Shown: positions 7,301 to 14,763 of the stretch, piece by piece
Numbering within the stretch: position 1 is the stretch's first letter
How the letters are laid out: each line of letters starts with the position of its first letter
Assembly: GCA_002315875.1 (NCBI GenBank)
Contig: DCIL01000078.1
Coordinates: forward strand, 1 to 21,100
Length of the DNA: 21,100 bases
Direction of reading: 5' to 3'
Source: Verrucomicrobia bacterium UBA1727
GTDB lineage: Bacteria; Verrucomicrobiota; Kiritimatiellia; RFP12; UBA1067
Notes under the pieces: model-generated
The model's input: the letters and a program-made list of their open reading frames with translations, nothing else
Databases searched by the model: none
Told to the model about the DNA's origin: nothing
Position numbers and translations under genes: made by a program

Positions 7301-8692
7301 GTCCGCCGGCTGATGAATCCGGCAAAGCCGGAGAAGGGTGACGAGAAGAAGGCGCCCACGCCGCCGCCAGAGGTTCCCGGATACCGCGAGATGACTGCCG
7401 CGCTGGACGCCTATGAGGCCGAGTACATCAAGTACTGTCGCGATCTTCCCGAGTGCCTCACCGCCGATTTCGGCAACGACTGGGCGTCCTTCCGCGCCAA
7501 GTGCGGCACGATCAAGCCCTACGCCGTCAACGGGGCGTTGCAGACGCTTTACCGGCAGATGCTGGACGGCTTGAAGGGGATTCCGACGGCGGGACTTTCC
7601 AAGGATCGCGCCAAGGACATCGAGACGGCGGTCGCCCTCGTCAATCGGCGTCTGGCGATTCTGAATTCGACTTTCACCGAGACGTGCATCCGGCAAGTCG
7701 GTTCGTGGGCGGTGTTGCCTGTCGATGCCGCGCTGGCCGCCAAGCATCTGAGGGAGGCGCCCGCGAAGACGTTGCTTGCGGATTATCTCGCTGTCTTCGG
7801 AACGGACGACAAGACGAATCTGCCGTGGTGGACGACGTTCTTCACGCGCGGACTTAGGATTCTGCAGACGGCCGCGCTTGAACAGGGTGCCGCCAAGCTG
7901 AAGAAGGAAGGCGGATGCTTCCTGCGCTTCCCGCTCTGCCGCGATCCGGTCGTCGATACGGTGCTTACGGATGATGCTCTCGCGTCGGCTAACGATGCTT
8001 TGCTATCTTGTGGTTGCACTTTGCCGGAAGCGGCGCCGAAGACGGCGGACGATTCGAAGCCAAAGACCGCCGGCAAGGCCGTTCCCGAGGCCGATGAGAC
8101 CGGCAATCGTCTGCTCGGCATGGTGCGCGGAACCTCCGTACTCAAGGATGCGCACGGCAATGTGCGACGTCCCCCAGTCGATCTTGCGCGCGGCTCCGGA
8201 ATGATGAAGATAATCGACACGCTGACCGTACGCAAGAACGAGACGGTGTGGACGCTTTCCGTGCCGCCGCTCGCGAAGCGGATGGAGCTTCAGCGCAAGT
8301 ACTATCCCGAACTTCCGCTTTCGACGGCGCGCTACCGCTATGGCGAGGTCACCATCGCCGGAAAGAGCCGCGGCGGAACCATGTCGCTCGATTCCTCCGA
8401 GGAAATCGTCTTCGCCCGCGGTGATTTCAGTGATTCGGATATTCAGCTTTCGTTCTATGAGTTCTCAGATTCGTCCGAAGCCGCGTCCGAGATTGCCTTC
8501 AACGGACCCTGGGCGATCTTGCGACTCTACTTCACGCCTGGCTGTGTTGTCGATGCCGGGAAGAAGTCCGTCTATCTTCCGCTGGTCGTGCGCGATTCGC
8601 ACGGACTTCGTGCGATCTGCTGGCTTTCGCTGAAGTTCAATCGTCCGCAGCCGATGCCGGACGAATGGCCCTCTACCGACAATTGGCTTTAA
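4304..8692 (+). CDS. tssM: T6SS inner-membrane scaffold TssM (IcmF family)
   Basis: The protein has 1462 residues. The frame is open further upstream to 4133, but the ATG at 4304 overlaps the tssL stop and follows AGGAGGT, so it is the true start. One hydrophobic helix spans about 8-33 and is followed by Arg-rich RLRRR. A GTPase-like domain follows with Walker A GEPNAGKS (106-113) and ITKCD, an NKxD-type guanine-specificity motif. The second membrane helix is at about 417-436, and a large periplasmic domain of about 1020 residues follows. FNGPWAILRLYF near the end matches the conserved C-terminal TssM beta domain that binds TssJ. TssM spans the periplasm and forms the channel core. It differs from typical TssM in having one rather than two N-terminal helices and in being longer than the common 1100-1300 residues. 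Charged Pro-rich linkers lie near residues 1007-1026 and 1245-1265. Confidence 0.93.
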   Translation: MSTDLSQIALIALVVLAAIVSLLVLFLVIRWFLRLRRRNAETGALKNDLMAWRNIHSLAQGGDEARQAKADLSSRLGQLRALFELGLRQLHDEHGDGNHPWVLLLGEPNAGKSSLLAKSGLDLRSSVRSDSGEKHSLMPWLSHDGFCLDVSGHVFFDRWLEGSGAEWDELVSLLRRHHAKRPLDGVVLCVPADALIADDVALTREKTALISAELRRLVTRVGANVPCHVVITKCDMLFGWREYYAALPETERPRPFGWRNENPAAAFDGAAFEGWWRGAVDALKAGLVGRLLDASSQDSSVPRFATSGRAYLLPDSFDSLRTNLTAYLNRIFGVDACHGRDQLLLTGVFFTSAEDGGTVLSTDLAKFCDKRPEDIPLQTRPVAAHEGLFIRSFLHDFVFGRKLAATYTAKALFRRQLFGYVVAAALLSLAFIWGMTSLRPRGELAARLARATQFCEEVARHLANGDLAASPLVKINDKGEVRLLDDLPLCGNTAVTRLKYLHHAKSAAVRSEVAGFGWYTSSLLRFGFNPNLGVSGRRAIFNRVKSEMVFLPLVRSFEAHELSVTNSAFTEIRREAFSSYGEIPHILSPDYQDSIDTGNFLNYLLPDMGPDIAQLLSSYYPGCGGAGREFCALVAYDLDFVKVARREIQDFFFAWRSLTIYPNSAYPILRDVLRQSQAVVQNGAEMHKLVEKLGEDVSANAATLAAVRTKLLEQKRRMLGINAHIGELTSLFDAINESEKQSEEKPKTLDNVVDPLALAIDDYSKRLERDRREFISDVRITTSQLNDRIASAYFKTLRPEMLERRFSEIKKTFHREAEQLRAVAEDVRKSGIGRKVVNPKSEKKRPTIEVSQNPYVYDMMGGLYEAAITILEMDELTDPINVGTALAKVSEREKSAQAALTAAAASATEDPMVKSQLVTWRRFVAAQAAEHRVRILRKYVTLHPHTSAEVGRLVSKLGATETAAAADQRALLSDSLGPVNFMDQFNDAGMRRVFGAYSEVRRLMNPAKPEKGDEKKAPTPPPEVPGYREMTAALDAYEAEYIKYCRDLPECLTADFGNDWASFRAKCGTIKPYAVNGALQTLYRQMLDGLKGIPTAGLSKDRAKDIETAVALVNRRLAILNSTFTETCIRQVGSWAVLPVDAALAAKHLREAPAKTLLADYLAVFGTDDKTNLPWWTTFFTRGLRILQTAALEQGAAKLKKEGGCFLRFPLCRDPVVDTVLTDDALASANDALLSCGCTLPEAAPKTADDSKPKTAGKAVPEADETGNRLLGMVRGTSVLKDAHGNVRRPPVDLARGSGMMKIIDTLTVRKNETVWTLSVPPLAKRMELQRKYYPELPLSTARYRYGEVTIAGKSRGGTMSLDSSEEIVFARGDFSDSDIQLSFYEFSDSSEAASEIAFNGPWAILRLYFTPGCVVDAGKKSVYLPLVVRDSHGLRAICWLSLKFNRPQPMPDEWPSTDNWL

Positions 8693-8716
8693 AGCAACGC
8701 GCACGAGTTGAGAATT

Positions 8717-8725
8717 TGATATAAT
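8717..8725 (+). promoter_or_regulatory. Extended -10 promoter element before tssA
   Basis: TGATATAAT lies in the 66-base gap between tssM and tssA, about 34 bases before the tssA ATG. It is identical to the element ahead of tssJ. A clear -35 is not seen at 16-18 bases. A transcript would begin near 8732, giving a short leader. A palindrome, GCTTTAAAGC (8686-8695), lies just upstream across the tssM stop codon. Confidence 0.5.
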
Positions 8726-8758
8726 ACAGGCGTTGACTGAAAGATAAGAAGTTCATTA

Positions 8759-9820
8759 ATGGTTGACGACATTGAAAATTTGAAGACGCCTTTGGGCGAA
8801 GGAGATGCAGCTTGCGGTGCGAACTGCGAGTATGATGAGCTTTTTCTCGCGCTGGAAAAACTTGCGGTCGGCGAAGAGACGCGAGTAATGGGCGACTCCA
8901 CAATCGACGGGAAGGATCCGGACTGGCGCGGCGTGCGCAAGAACGCTCTCGCGCTCTGGTCCAAGACGCGCGACTTGCGCGTTGCGGTCTATCTGGCGCT
9001 CGCGAATCTGGCGCTCGACGGACTTGCCGGTTTCGCAGACGGGCTTGATCTCGTTCGTTGGCTTTTCGCAGAACAGTGGGACAGCTTCTGGCCGCGGCTC
9101 GATCCTGACGACGACAATGATCCGCTCGAGCGCATGAACACGGTGACGATGCTCTCGCCGCCTTCGGGCGCGTTTGATGATCCGATCCGCTTCGTTCGTC
9201 TCTTCCGCGGCGTTCGCCTCGTGCCAGTGGGTCCCATTTACACGTTGCGCGACCTGTTGATTGCCGAGGGCGAGCTTGACGCCGGAGACGAAAAGGTCGA
9301 CTCCGCGCTGCTGACGGCCGAGATCATGGGCGTTTCCAGTGACGTCATCATCGCGCAGGCGGCGGCGGTCGAGCGCATCGCGGATTGCGTTCGTCAGATT
9401 GCCGACATCTTCGACGAGAAAACGAAGGGCGCCTACGTCCTTTCGTTCCAGACGCTCACTGACGAGCTTAAGGTCCTTCGGCGCTTCTACGCGAAGTTCA
9501 CGCACGCAGCGGCTCCTGCGTCCAATACGGAAGAGGCGTTGCCAGGCGAGATTCCGCCGGTCACGGTGTCAATTCCTGCGAAGTCCGCCGCGTTTGACCT
9601 GGCGAACTTCCGGGCGCAGAACCGGTCCGAGGCGTTGGCGCTGCTGAAGAAGGGCTGCGAGTATTTCCGTTCGGCCGAGCCGACGAGTCCCGTGCCGTAC
9701 CTGGTCGAGCGCGCGCTCCGGATGGCCGACATGAATTTCATGGATCTGCTGACCGAGATCGATCCGTCCGGCGCCGATCGCGGCCGCGACATCCTCGGCG
9801 TGCGTGGAGAACAGGGTTGA
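8759..9820 (+). CDS. tssA: T6SS baseplate-priming protein TssA (ImpA N-terminal domain)
   Basis: This 353-residue protein carries the ImpA-type N-terminal domain (about residues 8-150): CGANCEYDELF, then DPDWRGVRKNALALWSKTRDLRVAVYL, then WDSFWPRLDPDDDNDPLERM. All are hallmark positions of TssA. The C-terminal block, NRSEALALLKKGCEYFRSAEP followed by TSPVPYLVERALRMADMNFMDLL, matches the short TssA class. TssA caps the baseplate, recruits it to the membrane complex and coordinates tube and sheath polymerisation. The ATG at 8759 has only a weak purine-rich site (AAGATAAGAAG) in front. It follows its own putative promoter, so this gene probably begins a second transcript in the cluster as well as being read through from tssM. 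Family and role are secure; the promoter is an inference. Confidence 0.92.
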   Translation: MVDDIENLKTPLGEGDAACGANCEYDELFLALEKLAVGEETRVMGDSTIDGKDPDWRGVRKNALALWSKTRDLRVAVYLALANLALDGLAGFADGLDLVRWLFAEQWDSFWPRLDPDDDNDPLERMNTVTMLSPPSGAFDDPIRFVRLFRGVRLVPVGPIYTLRDLLIAEGELDAGDEKVDSALLTAEIMGVSSDVIIAQAAAVERIADCVRQIADIFDEKTKGAYVLSFQTLTDELKVLRRFYAKFTHAAAPASNTEEALPGEIPPVTVSIPAKSAAFDLANFRAQNRSEALALLKKGCEYFRSAEPTSPVPYLVERALRMADMNFMDLLTEIDPSGADRGRDILGVRGEQG

Positions 9821-9877
9821 GTGGTTTTAAGTTGAGAATAAGGTAAATCGAACCAGTAACAGAAAGGAACAAAGAAC

Positions 9878-10408
9878 ATGGCAAGCAAAAGCTCGCAGAA
9901 GTTCATAGGCAAGAACCGTGCGCCGCGGGTGCAGGTCGAGTATGATGTGGAGCTGTACGGCGCCGAGAAGAAGGTCAACCTGCCGTTCGTGGCGGGCGTG
10001 ATGGCCGATCTCTCCGGCGATCCGAAGGAACCGCTCGCGAAGGTCGAGGACCGCAAGTTCCTTGATATTGACTGCGACAACTTCAATGACCGGTTGAAAA
10101 GCATGCAGCCGCGCGTTGCGACGCGCGTGCCGAATGCGCTGACCGGTGAGGGTGAGCTGCCTGTCGATCTGACGTTCGAGTCGATGGACGACTTCTCGCC
10201 CGCGGCAGTTGCGGCGAAGACGGAAGGCCTCAAGGACATCCTCAAGGCGCGTCAGGAGCTTTCCAACCTCCTCTCGTACATGGATGGCAAGGCCGGTGCC
10301 GAAGATTTGCTCGACAAGATCCTCAAGGATCCTGCGCTCCTCAAGGCCCTCTCGCAGAAGGCGAAGGAGAATGCGGCGTCCAAGGATGAAGAGAAGAAGG
10401 GAGAATAA
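9878..10408 (+). CDS. tssB: T6SS sheath small subunit TssB (VipA)
   Basis: This 176-residue protein opens MASKSSQKFIGKNRAPRVQVEYDVE. It then has KKVNLPFVAGVMADLSGD and KFLDIDCDNFNDRL, the standard TssB core (R-V-x-I-x-Y-D-V-E and L-P-F-x-x-G-V-x-A-D-L-x-G). Next comes LTFESMDDFSPAAVA, the family's conserved F-x-S-x-D-D-F-x-P motif. TssB pairs with TssC to build the contractile sheath around the Hcp tube. The C-terminus is Lys/Glu-rich (KAKENAASKDEEKKGE) and likely disordered. AGAAAGGAAC provides the ribosome site. A 57-base gap separates it from tssA, while tssC begins three bases after its stop, so B and C are tightly coupled. Confidence 0.96.
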   Translation: MASKSSQKFIGKNRAPRVQVEYDVELYGAEKKVNLPFVAGVMADLSGDPKEPLAKVEDRKFLDIDCDNFNDRLKSMQPRVATRVPNALTGEGELPVDLTFESMDDFSPAAVAAKTEGLKDILKARQELSNLLSYMDGKAGAEDLLDKILKDPALLKALSQKAKENAASKDEEKKGE

Positions 10409-10411
10409 GAC

Positions 10412-11896
10412 ATGGTAGAAGCACTGAAGGCAGACGAGCTCAAGGCCGAAACCCTTGAGATGAGCGATTTCGAAAAGCTCCTCAATCAGGAGTTCAAGCC
10501 GAAATCGGACGAGGCTAATCTCGCCGTGCAGAGCGCGGTGAAGACGCTGGTCGGGCAGGCGCTCGAGAACGCGGCGCTCGTCTCGACGAATTCCGTGAAG
10601 ACGATCGAGGGCATCATCGCCGAGCTCGATAAGAAGCTCAGCGCGCAGGTGAACCTGATCATCCACGACGAGAAGTTCCAGCAGCTCGAGAGCGCCTGGC
10701 GCGGTCTCAGCTACCTCGTGAACAACACGCAGACGAGCGAGTCGCTCAAGATCCGCGTAATGAACATCTCGAAGAAGGACCTCGCGAAGACCTTGAAGAA
10801 GTTCAAGGGAACGGCTTGGGATCAGAGTCCGATCTTCAAGAAGCTCTACGAAGACGAGTACGGCACGGCGGGCGGCGAGCCCTTCGGCTGCCTGATCGGC
10901 GACTACTACTTCAATCACACCGCGCCGGATCTCGAGGTCCTCAAGGGTGTGGCGCAGATCTCCGCGGCGGCCCATATGCCGTTCATCTCCGCGGCGGATC
11001 CGTCGATCATGAACTTCGATTCGTGGCAGGAGCTTTCGAATCCGCGCGATCTGACGAAGATCTTCGGCACGCCCGAATACGCGGCGTGGCGTAGCTTCCG
11101 TGAGAGCGAAGACAGCCGCTACGTGGCGCTGACGATGCCTCGCGTCCTTTCGCGCATGCCCTACGGTCCCACGACGAATCCGGTTGAGGAATTCGCGTTC
11201 GAAGAGGATACCGGTGCCGGCGCGAGCGAGAAGTACAACTGGATGAACGCGGCCTATGCGATGGGCGTGAACATCAACCGCTCGTTCGCCGAGTACGGCT
11301 GGTGCGCGCGCATCCGCGGCGTCGAGTCCGGCGGTACGGTCGAGGCCCTGCCTGCGCACACGTTCCCGACGGACGACGGCGGCGTTGCGATGAAGTGTCC
11401 GACTGAGATTGCGATCACCGATCGCCGCGAGGCGGAACTCTCGAAGAACGGCTTCCTGCCGCTCTGCCACTGGAAGAACACCGACTATGCGGTCTTCCTC
11501 GGCGGACAGACGGTCAACAAGCCGCAGGAATATGATAATCCCGATGCGACGGCGAACGCCCAGCTTTCGGCGCGTCTTCCGTATATCTTCGCGACCTGCC
11601 GCTTCGCCCACTACCTCAAGTGCATCGTCCGTGACAAAGTCGGTTCCTTCAAGGAGTGCGCTGATATGCAGCGCTGGCTCTCGAACTGGATCGCCAACTA
11701 TGTCACCGGTGACCCGAATGCGTCCGATGAGGTCAAGGCGAAGTATCCGCTCGCCGAGGCGAAGGTCGAGGTCGAGCCGGTCGAGGGCAATCCCGGTTAC
11801 TACACCGCCCGCTTCTACTTGCGTCCGCACTATCAGCTCGAGGGTCTTACGACGTCGCTGCGCCTCGTCTCTAAGGTTCCGAGCGGAGCGGCGTGA
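10412..11896 (+). CDS. tssC: T6SS sheath large subunit TssC (VipB)
   Basis: This 494-residue protein is close to the usual TssC length (about 490-500). Recognisable blocks in order are: IIAELDKKLSAQVNLIIH and ESAWRGLSYLVNNT (about 66-110), the family's W-R-G-L-x-x-L-V motif; GGEPFGCLIGDYYF (about 150-163); ISAAAHMPFISAADPSIM (about 183-200); and the C-terminal YTARFYLRPHYQLEGLTTSLRLVSKVPS, which is the standard TssC ending. TssC forms the outer contractile sheath with TssB. The ATG follows AAGGGAG with a short spacer. No break or unusual insertion is visible. The gap after it holds a purine-rich repeat tract ahead of hcp. Confidence 0.97.
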   Translation: MVEALKADELKAETLEMSDFEKLLNQEFKPKSDEANLAVQSAVKTLVGQALENAALVSTNSVKTIEGIIAELDKKLSAQVNLIIHDEKFQQLESAWRGLSYLVNNTQTSESLKIRVMNISKKDLAKTLKKFKGTAWDQSPIFKKLYEDEYGTAGGEPFGCLIGDYYFNHTAPDLEVLKGVAQISAAAHMPFISAADPSIMNFDSWQELSNPRDLTKIFGTPEYAAWRSFRESEDSRYVALTMPRVLSRMPYGPTTNPVEEFAFEEDTGAGASEKYNWMNAAYAMGVNINRSFAEYGWCARIRGVESGGTVEALPAHTFPTDDGGVAMKCPTEIAITDRREAELSKNGFLPLCHWKNTDYAVFLGGQTVNKPQEYDNPDATANAQLSARLPYIFATCRFAHYLKCIVRDKVGSFKECADMQRWLSNWIANYVTGDPNASDEVKAKYPLAEAKVEVEPVEGNPGYYTARFYLRPHYQLEGLTTSLRLVSKVPSGAA

Positions 11897-11900
11897 GACA

Positions 11901-11949
11901 AGGAAAAAGGAAAAAGGAAAAAGGAAAAGGGAAAAAGAAAAGGGAAAAG
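11901..11949 (+). repeat. Purine-rich tandem repeat tract between tssC and hcp
   Basis: All 49 bases are A or G on the + strand. The tract contains three perfect copies of GGAAAAA in tandem (11902-11922) followed by decayed copies (GGAAAA, GGGAAAAA, GAAAA, GGGAAAA). It starts four bases after the tssC stop and ends about 43 bases before the hcp start. Slipped-strand length change would alter the spacing between any promoter and hcp, or the length of the leader. Confidence 0.75.
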
Positions 11950-11954
11950 TTTAA

Positions 11955-11965
11955 GACCTAAGGTC
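11955..11965. promoter_or_regulatory. Small inverted repeat in the hcp leader
   Basis: GACCT-A-AGGTC is a perfect 5-base inverted repeat around one base, flanked by TTTAA and AAACGTTAA. It lies 27 bases before the hcp ATG. As an RNA hairpin it could not form with a one-base loop, so if it has a role it is more likely a protein-binding site. The evidence is only the symmetry. Confidence 0.25.
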
Positions 11966-11992
11966 AAACGTTAAAAGAAAGGATAAAAGAAA

Positions 11993-12475
11993 ATGACAAG
12001 TGATTTCTTCATCAAGATTGACGGCATTGACGGACAGTCAGAGGACAAGGGCCACTCCAAGTGGATCGAAGTCATCGGTTACACGTTCGGTGGCAAGCAG
12101 AACGTGACGATCCAGCGCGGGGCCGACGTGTCCGGCCGCGGACAGTTCGAGCCGCTCACGTTCAAGCACCCGGTCGACAAGGCGACCCCGAAGCTCCAGC
12201 AGTTCTGCATGAACGGCCAGAAGATTCCGAAGGTCGAACTCAGCGTCTGCCGCGCCATCGCTGGCGCCCAGACCGAGGTCCTGAACGTCAAGCTCGAGAA
12301 CGTCAAGATCGCGTCCGCGATCGTGTCGACCGAGGAGAACAACGGCGTCGTTGATCCGGTTGAAACCGTTCAGCTGGTCGCGGGCAAGATGACCTGGAAG
12401 GTTACGCCCATCAAGGCCGACAACACGAAGGATGGCGCCATCGAGGCGGCGTTCGATCAGATCACCAACTCGTAA
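11993..12475 (+). CDS. hcp: T6SS tube protein Hcp (TssD)
   Basis: This 160-residue protein begins MTSDFFIKIDGIDGQSED followed by KGHSKWIEVIGYTFG, the classic Hcp opening (D-x-F-L-K-I-D-G-I-x-G-E-S-x-D-x-x-H). The later FEPLTFKHPVDKATPKLQQFC is equivalent to the family block with F-x-x-x-K-x-x-D-x-x-S-P-x-L. VETVQLVAGKMTWKV near the end completes the fold. Hcp hexamers stack into the inner tube that is propelled with the VgrG tip, and they can carry small effectors in the lumen. The length is typical, with no C-terminal effector extension. AAAGGA lies nine bases before the ATG. The 96-base gap upstream, the largest inside the T6SS genes, may hold hcp-specific control, as Hcp is needed in large amounts. 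Confidence 0.97.
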   Translation: MTSDFFIKIDGIDGQSEDKGHSKWIEVIGYTFGGKQNVTIQRGADVSGRGQFEPLTFKHPVDKATPKLQQFCMNGQKIPKVELSVCRAIAGAQTEVLNVKLENVKIASAIVSTEENNGVVDPVETVQLVAGKMTWKVTPIKADNTKDGAIEAAFDQITNS

Positions 12476-12493
12476 CGGGAGGGTGATCCAACG

Positions 12494-13006
12494 GTGAGCG
12501 ACGCATCGGCAGCGCAGTCGGGAGAGCTCTATCTCCCGTGTGTCATGACGCGGCTTACCGACCAGAACCCCGAGGTGCGCGTGGAGAGATATCCCCATGC
12601 CATCTCGGTGGTTGCACTTCGGAGGAGTGTGCTGGCCAACGTCAGCATGATTCTCAATTCGAGCAGTCATCCGCAGAGTTCTGCCTGGCGGAATGATTCG
12701 GAGGTGACGGACTCCGTAATCGGAATGGGTCTCGGTGACTTCTGCGGCGTTTCCCATAGCCGCGAACGGCGCGAGAAGCTGCGGCATGACATTCTCCATC
12801 AGCTTTCCGTCTTCGAACCACGACTCGACAGCAGTGTCACCGTGGTGAATTTCTTCGCCGAACAGGAGCAGCCCTCGTCAGGCATCCTCGATTTGGAAAT
12901 ACGCAGCATCATATCGGTCGTACCCTTGAAAGAGGAATTCGTCTTTCGAGCGCGTCTGAATCTCGAAACCGGCGAGGCCCGGCTTGAAGCGGACATTGCA
13001 ATCTGA
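12494..13006 (+). CDS. tssE: T6SS baseplate wedge protein TssE (gp25-like)
   Basis: The 170-residue protein uses a GTG start at 12494 after GGGAGGGTGA. Conserved TssE features in order are: LRRSVLANVSMILNSS (about 47-62), equivalent to R-x-S-V-x-x-x-x-x-x-L-L-N; GMGLGDFCGV (about 77-86); and LRHDILHQLSVFEPRLDSSVTV (about 95-116), including the I-x-x-F-E-P-R-L signature of gp25-type wedge proteins. TssE joins TssF, TssG and TssK in the baseplate and seeds sheath growth. It resembles phage gp25, sometimes annotated as lysozyme-like, but no enzymatic activity is expected. About 35 extra N-terminal residues precede the core. The stop overlaps the tssF ATG (TGATG). Confidence 0.9.
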   Translation: MSDASAAQSGELYLPCVMTRLTDQNPEVRVERYPHAISVVALRRSVLANVSMILNSSSHPQSSAWRNDSEVTDSVIGMGLGDFCGVSHSRERREKLRHDILHQLSVFEPRLDSSVTVVNFFAEQEQPSSGILDLEIRSIISVVPLKEEFVFRARLNLETGEARLEADIAI

Positions 13007-14760
13007 TGAACTTCATCGATTATTATCGCGAGAACCTCGACCACATCCGCGGCATCGCCTCGGAATTCGCAGCGGAATTTCCCAAGATTGCCGCGCGGCT
13101 CGAACTCTCGGAGCAGAACTGCCAGGATCCGTATGTGGAGCGACTTCTCGAGGGTGCGGCGTTTTTGGCAGCGAGGGTCGAGAACAAGCTCGACCGCGGG
13201 TTCCCCCGTCTTCTGGAGACGGTGCTCTCCTCGGCTTCGCCGCTGGCCGTGTGTCCGGTGCCGTCCTATGCAGTCCTGCAGCTCAAGCCCGACTCCGGTG
13301 ATGAGCGGCTTAGAAGCGGCGTTACGATTCCGACGGGGACGGCCTTCAGCTGTGCGGTGGACGGTGTGCGCACTCCCTGTACCTACACGACGTTGGACGA
13401 TACGCTCATTTCCAACGTCCATCTCGCCGAGGCGAAATACCTGACCCGTGAACTCGGCGGTTACGGCATCGACGCACAGGCCGCCCTGAGCCTTAAGCTG
13501 GTGCCATCTTCGGGGAACGGCGCGGCGAGCGTTCCTGATTCGCTGACGTTCTACATCGATCTGCCAGAAGGGGAATCGTCGCTTCTGCAGGGACAGCTTT
13601 GCGGCGATTTCGCAGGCGTCTACATCCGCCGTAACGGAGAGACGAAGCGGCTTAACGGCGTCCGTGTCGACATTCCCACCTACGCCAATCAGCCGGCGGA
13701 CGGTGCAGGTTCCTTGCACGGACTCGCCACGTTGCAGCGTTTCTTCGCCTGTCCTCATCTTTTCAAGTTCGTCCGACTCAGCGGACTTTCCGAAGTCGGT
13801 GCGGCGGACGGCGTCGAACTTCTGATTGCGCTCAACCGCCGTGAGCCGCTGTTCATTCGTTCGCTCGAGACCTCGATGCTGCGCCTTGACTGCGTGGCAG
13901 TGGTAAATGTCTTCGAGCGCCGTTCGGACCGAACCGAATACCGCGGCGACTACGAACACCACGTTCTGCCCGACAGATCCGCGCCGCGGGACTACGAGGT
14001 CTTCCGCGTGCTTTCGCTCGAGGCGTATGACGAGCGCAACCAGTTGCTGCTGACGGCCTGCGATACTTATGGCTCCGATGCCGAAGACCGTTTTGTGCCC
14101 CATCGGCGCGAGCATGTCGTCCATCCCGGCACGGCGCGCTCGTCCTATCATGGTGGCGAGGTGTTCGTCGCGCTCGCCGGTCCCGGCTATTCCGAGAACC
14201 GCGGCTCCATCCGGCAGATCGCGGCGAAACTCCTCTGCACCAACCGCGATGTTCCGCTGCTCATCCGCCGCGAAACGCCGCTTTCTCCGCCCGCAGGTTC
14301 GCCGGTCACCTCCGCGTCCTTCCTGATTCAGCCGTCACGTCCGCATCCGCCGTCGATGGCGGCGGCGTCCAAGGAGGACTGGGAAAAGCTTTCTCACCTT
14401 ACCTTCAATCTCTCGTCGCTTCTCTGGAAGAACGGGACGATGGCAGTTGGGCTTCTGCGGGACCTCGTGCGGTCCTATGGCGCGGGCTTCGGAGATGCGG
14501 CCGAGCGGTTGGCGGACGGCATACGCTCGCTTGAAGCCAAGCCGCGCACCTTCCGTTTTATCAGGTCCGGAGCGGTCTATTTCGAAAGCGGATGGGATGT
14601 GCGGGTGCTGCTGGACGAGACGACTTGCGTTGGGTCCGGCGTCTTCACGTTCGCCTTGGTGCTTAAGGACCTTTTGTTCGCATACGTTCCGCTCGGCTCG
14701 TGTGTCGAACTGTCCGTCGGCACTGACAAGCGCGAACATCCGTACGTGTGGCGGAGTTAA
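13006..14760 (+). CDS. tssF: T6SS baseplate wedge protein TssF
   Basis: This 584-residue protein starts MNFIDYYRENLDHIRGIASEFAAEFPKIA and continues DPYVERLLEGAAFLAARVENKLD, the unmistakable TssF N-terminus (Y-x-x-E-L-x-x-x-R-x-x-x-x-x-F-A-x-x-x-P, D-P-x-V-E-R-L-L-E-G-x-A-F-L). The central and C-terminal parts (SYHGGEVFVAL, LLCTNRDVP) also fit the family. Two TssF copies and one TssG form the core of each baseplate wedge. The length is near the usual 580-620. The ATG overlaps the tssE stop by one base and has no strong ribosome site, so coupled translation is likely. tssG starts four bases beyond the stop. No anomalies are visible. Confidence 0.96.
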   Translation: MNFIDYYRENLDHIRGIASEFAAEFPKIAARLELSEQNCQDPYVERLLEGAAFLAARVENKLDRGFPRLLETVLSSASPLAVCPVPSYAVLQLKPDSGDERLRSGVTIPTGTAFSCAVDGVRTPCTYTTLDDTLISNVHLAEAKYLTRELGGYGIDAQAALSLKLVPSSGNGAASVPDSLTFYIDLPEGESSLLQGQLCGDFAGVYIRRNGETKRLNGVRVDIPTYANQPADGAGSLHGLATLQRFFACPHLFKFVRLSGLSEVGAADGVELLIALNRREPLFIRSLETSMLRLDCVAVVNVFERRSDRTEYRGDYEHHVLPDRSAPRDYEVFRVLSLEAYDERNQLLLTACDTYGSDAEDRFVPHRREHVVHPGTARSSYHGGEVFVALAGPGYSENRGSIRQIAAKLLCTNRDVPLLIRRETPLSPPAGSPVTSASFLIQPSRPHPPSMAAASKEDWEKLSHLTFNLSSLLWKNGTMAVGLLRDLVRSYGAGFGDAAERLADGIRSLEAKPRTFRFIRSGAVYFESGWDVRVLLDETTCVGSGVFTFALVLKDLLFAYVPLGSCVELSVGTDKREHPYVWRS

Positions 14761-14763
14761 GCC

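Noticed and set aside
5273..7747. Long open frame (824 codons) on the minus strand opposite tssM
   Set aside because: It is a shadow of tssM caused by GC-rich codon use; the product is Arg/Leu/His-rich with no recognisable domain, while the plus strand encodes a clear TssM.
9827..11830. Long minus-strand open frame (667 codons) opposite tssB and tssC
   Set aside because: It covers two strongly recognised sheath genes in the antisense direction and has a low-complexity Arg/Leu-rich translation.
12494..13006. Lysozyme function for the gp25-like protein
   Set aside because: The gp25 family in T6SS is a structural wedge protein; the old lysozyme label does not imply catalysis.
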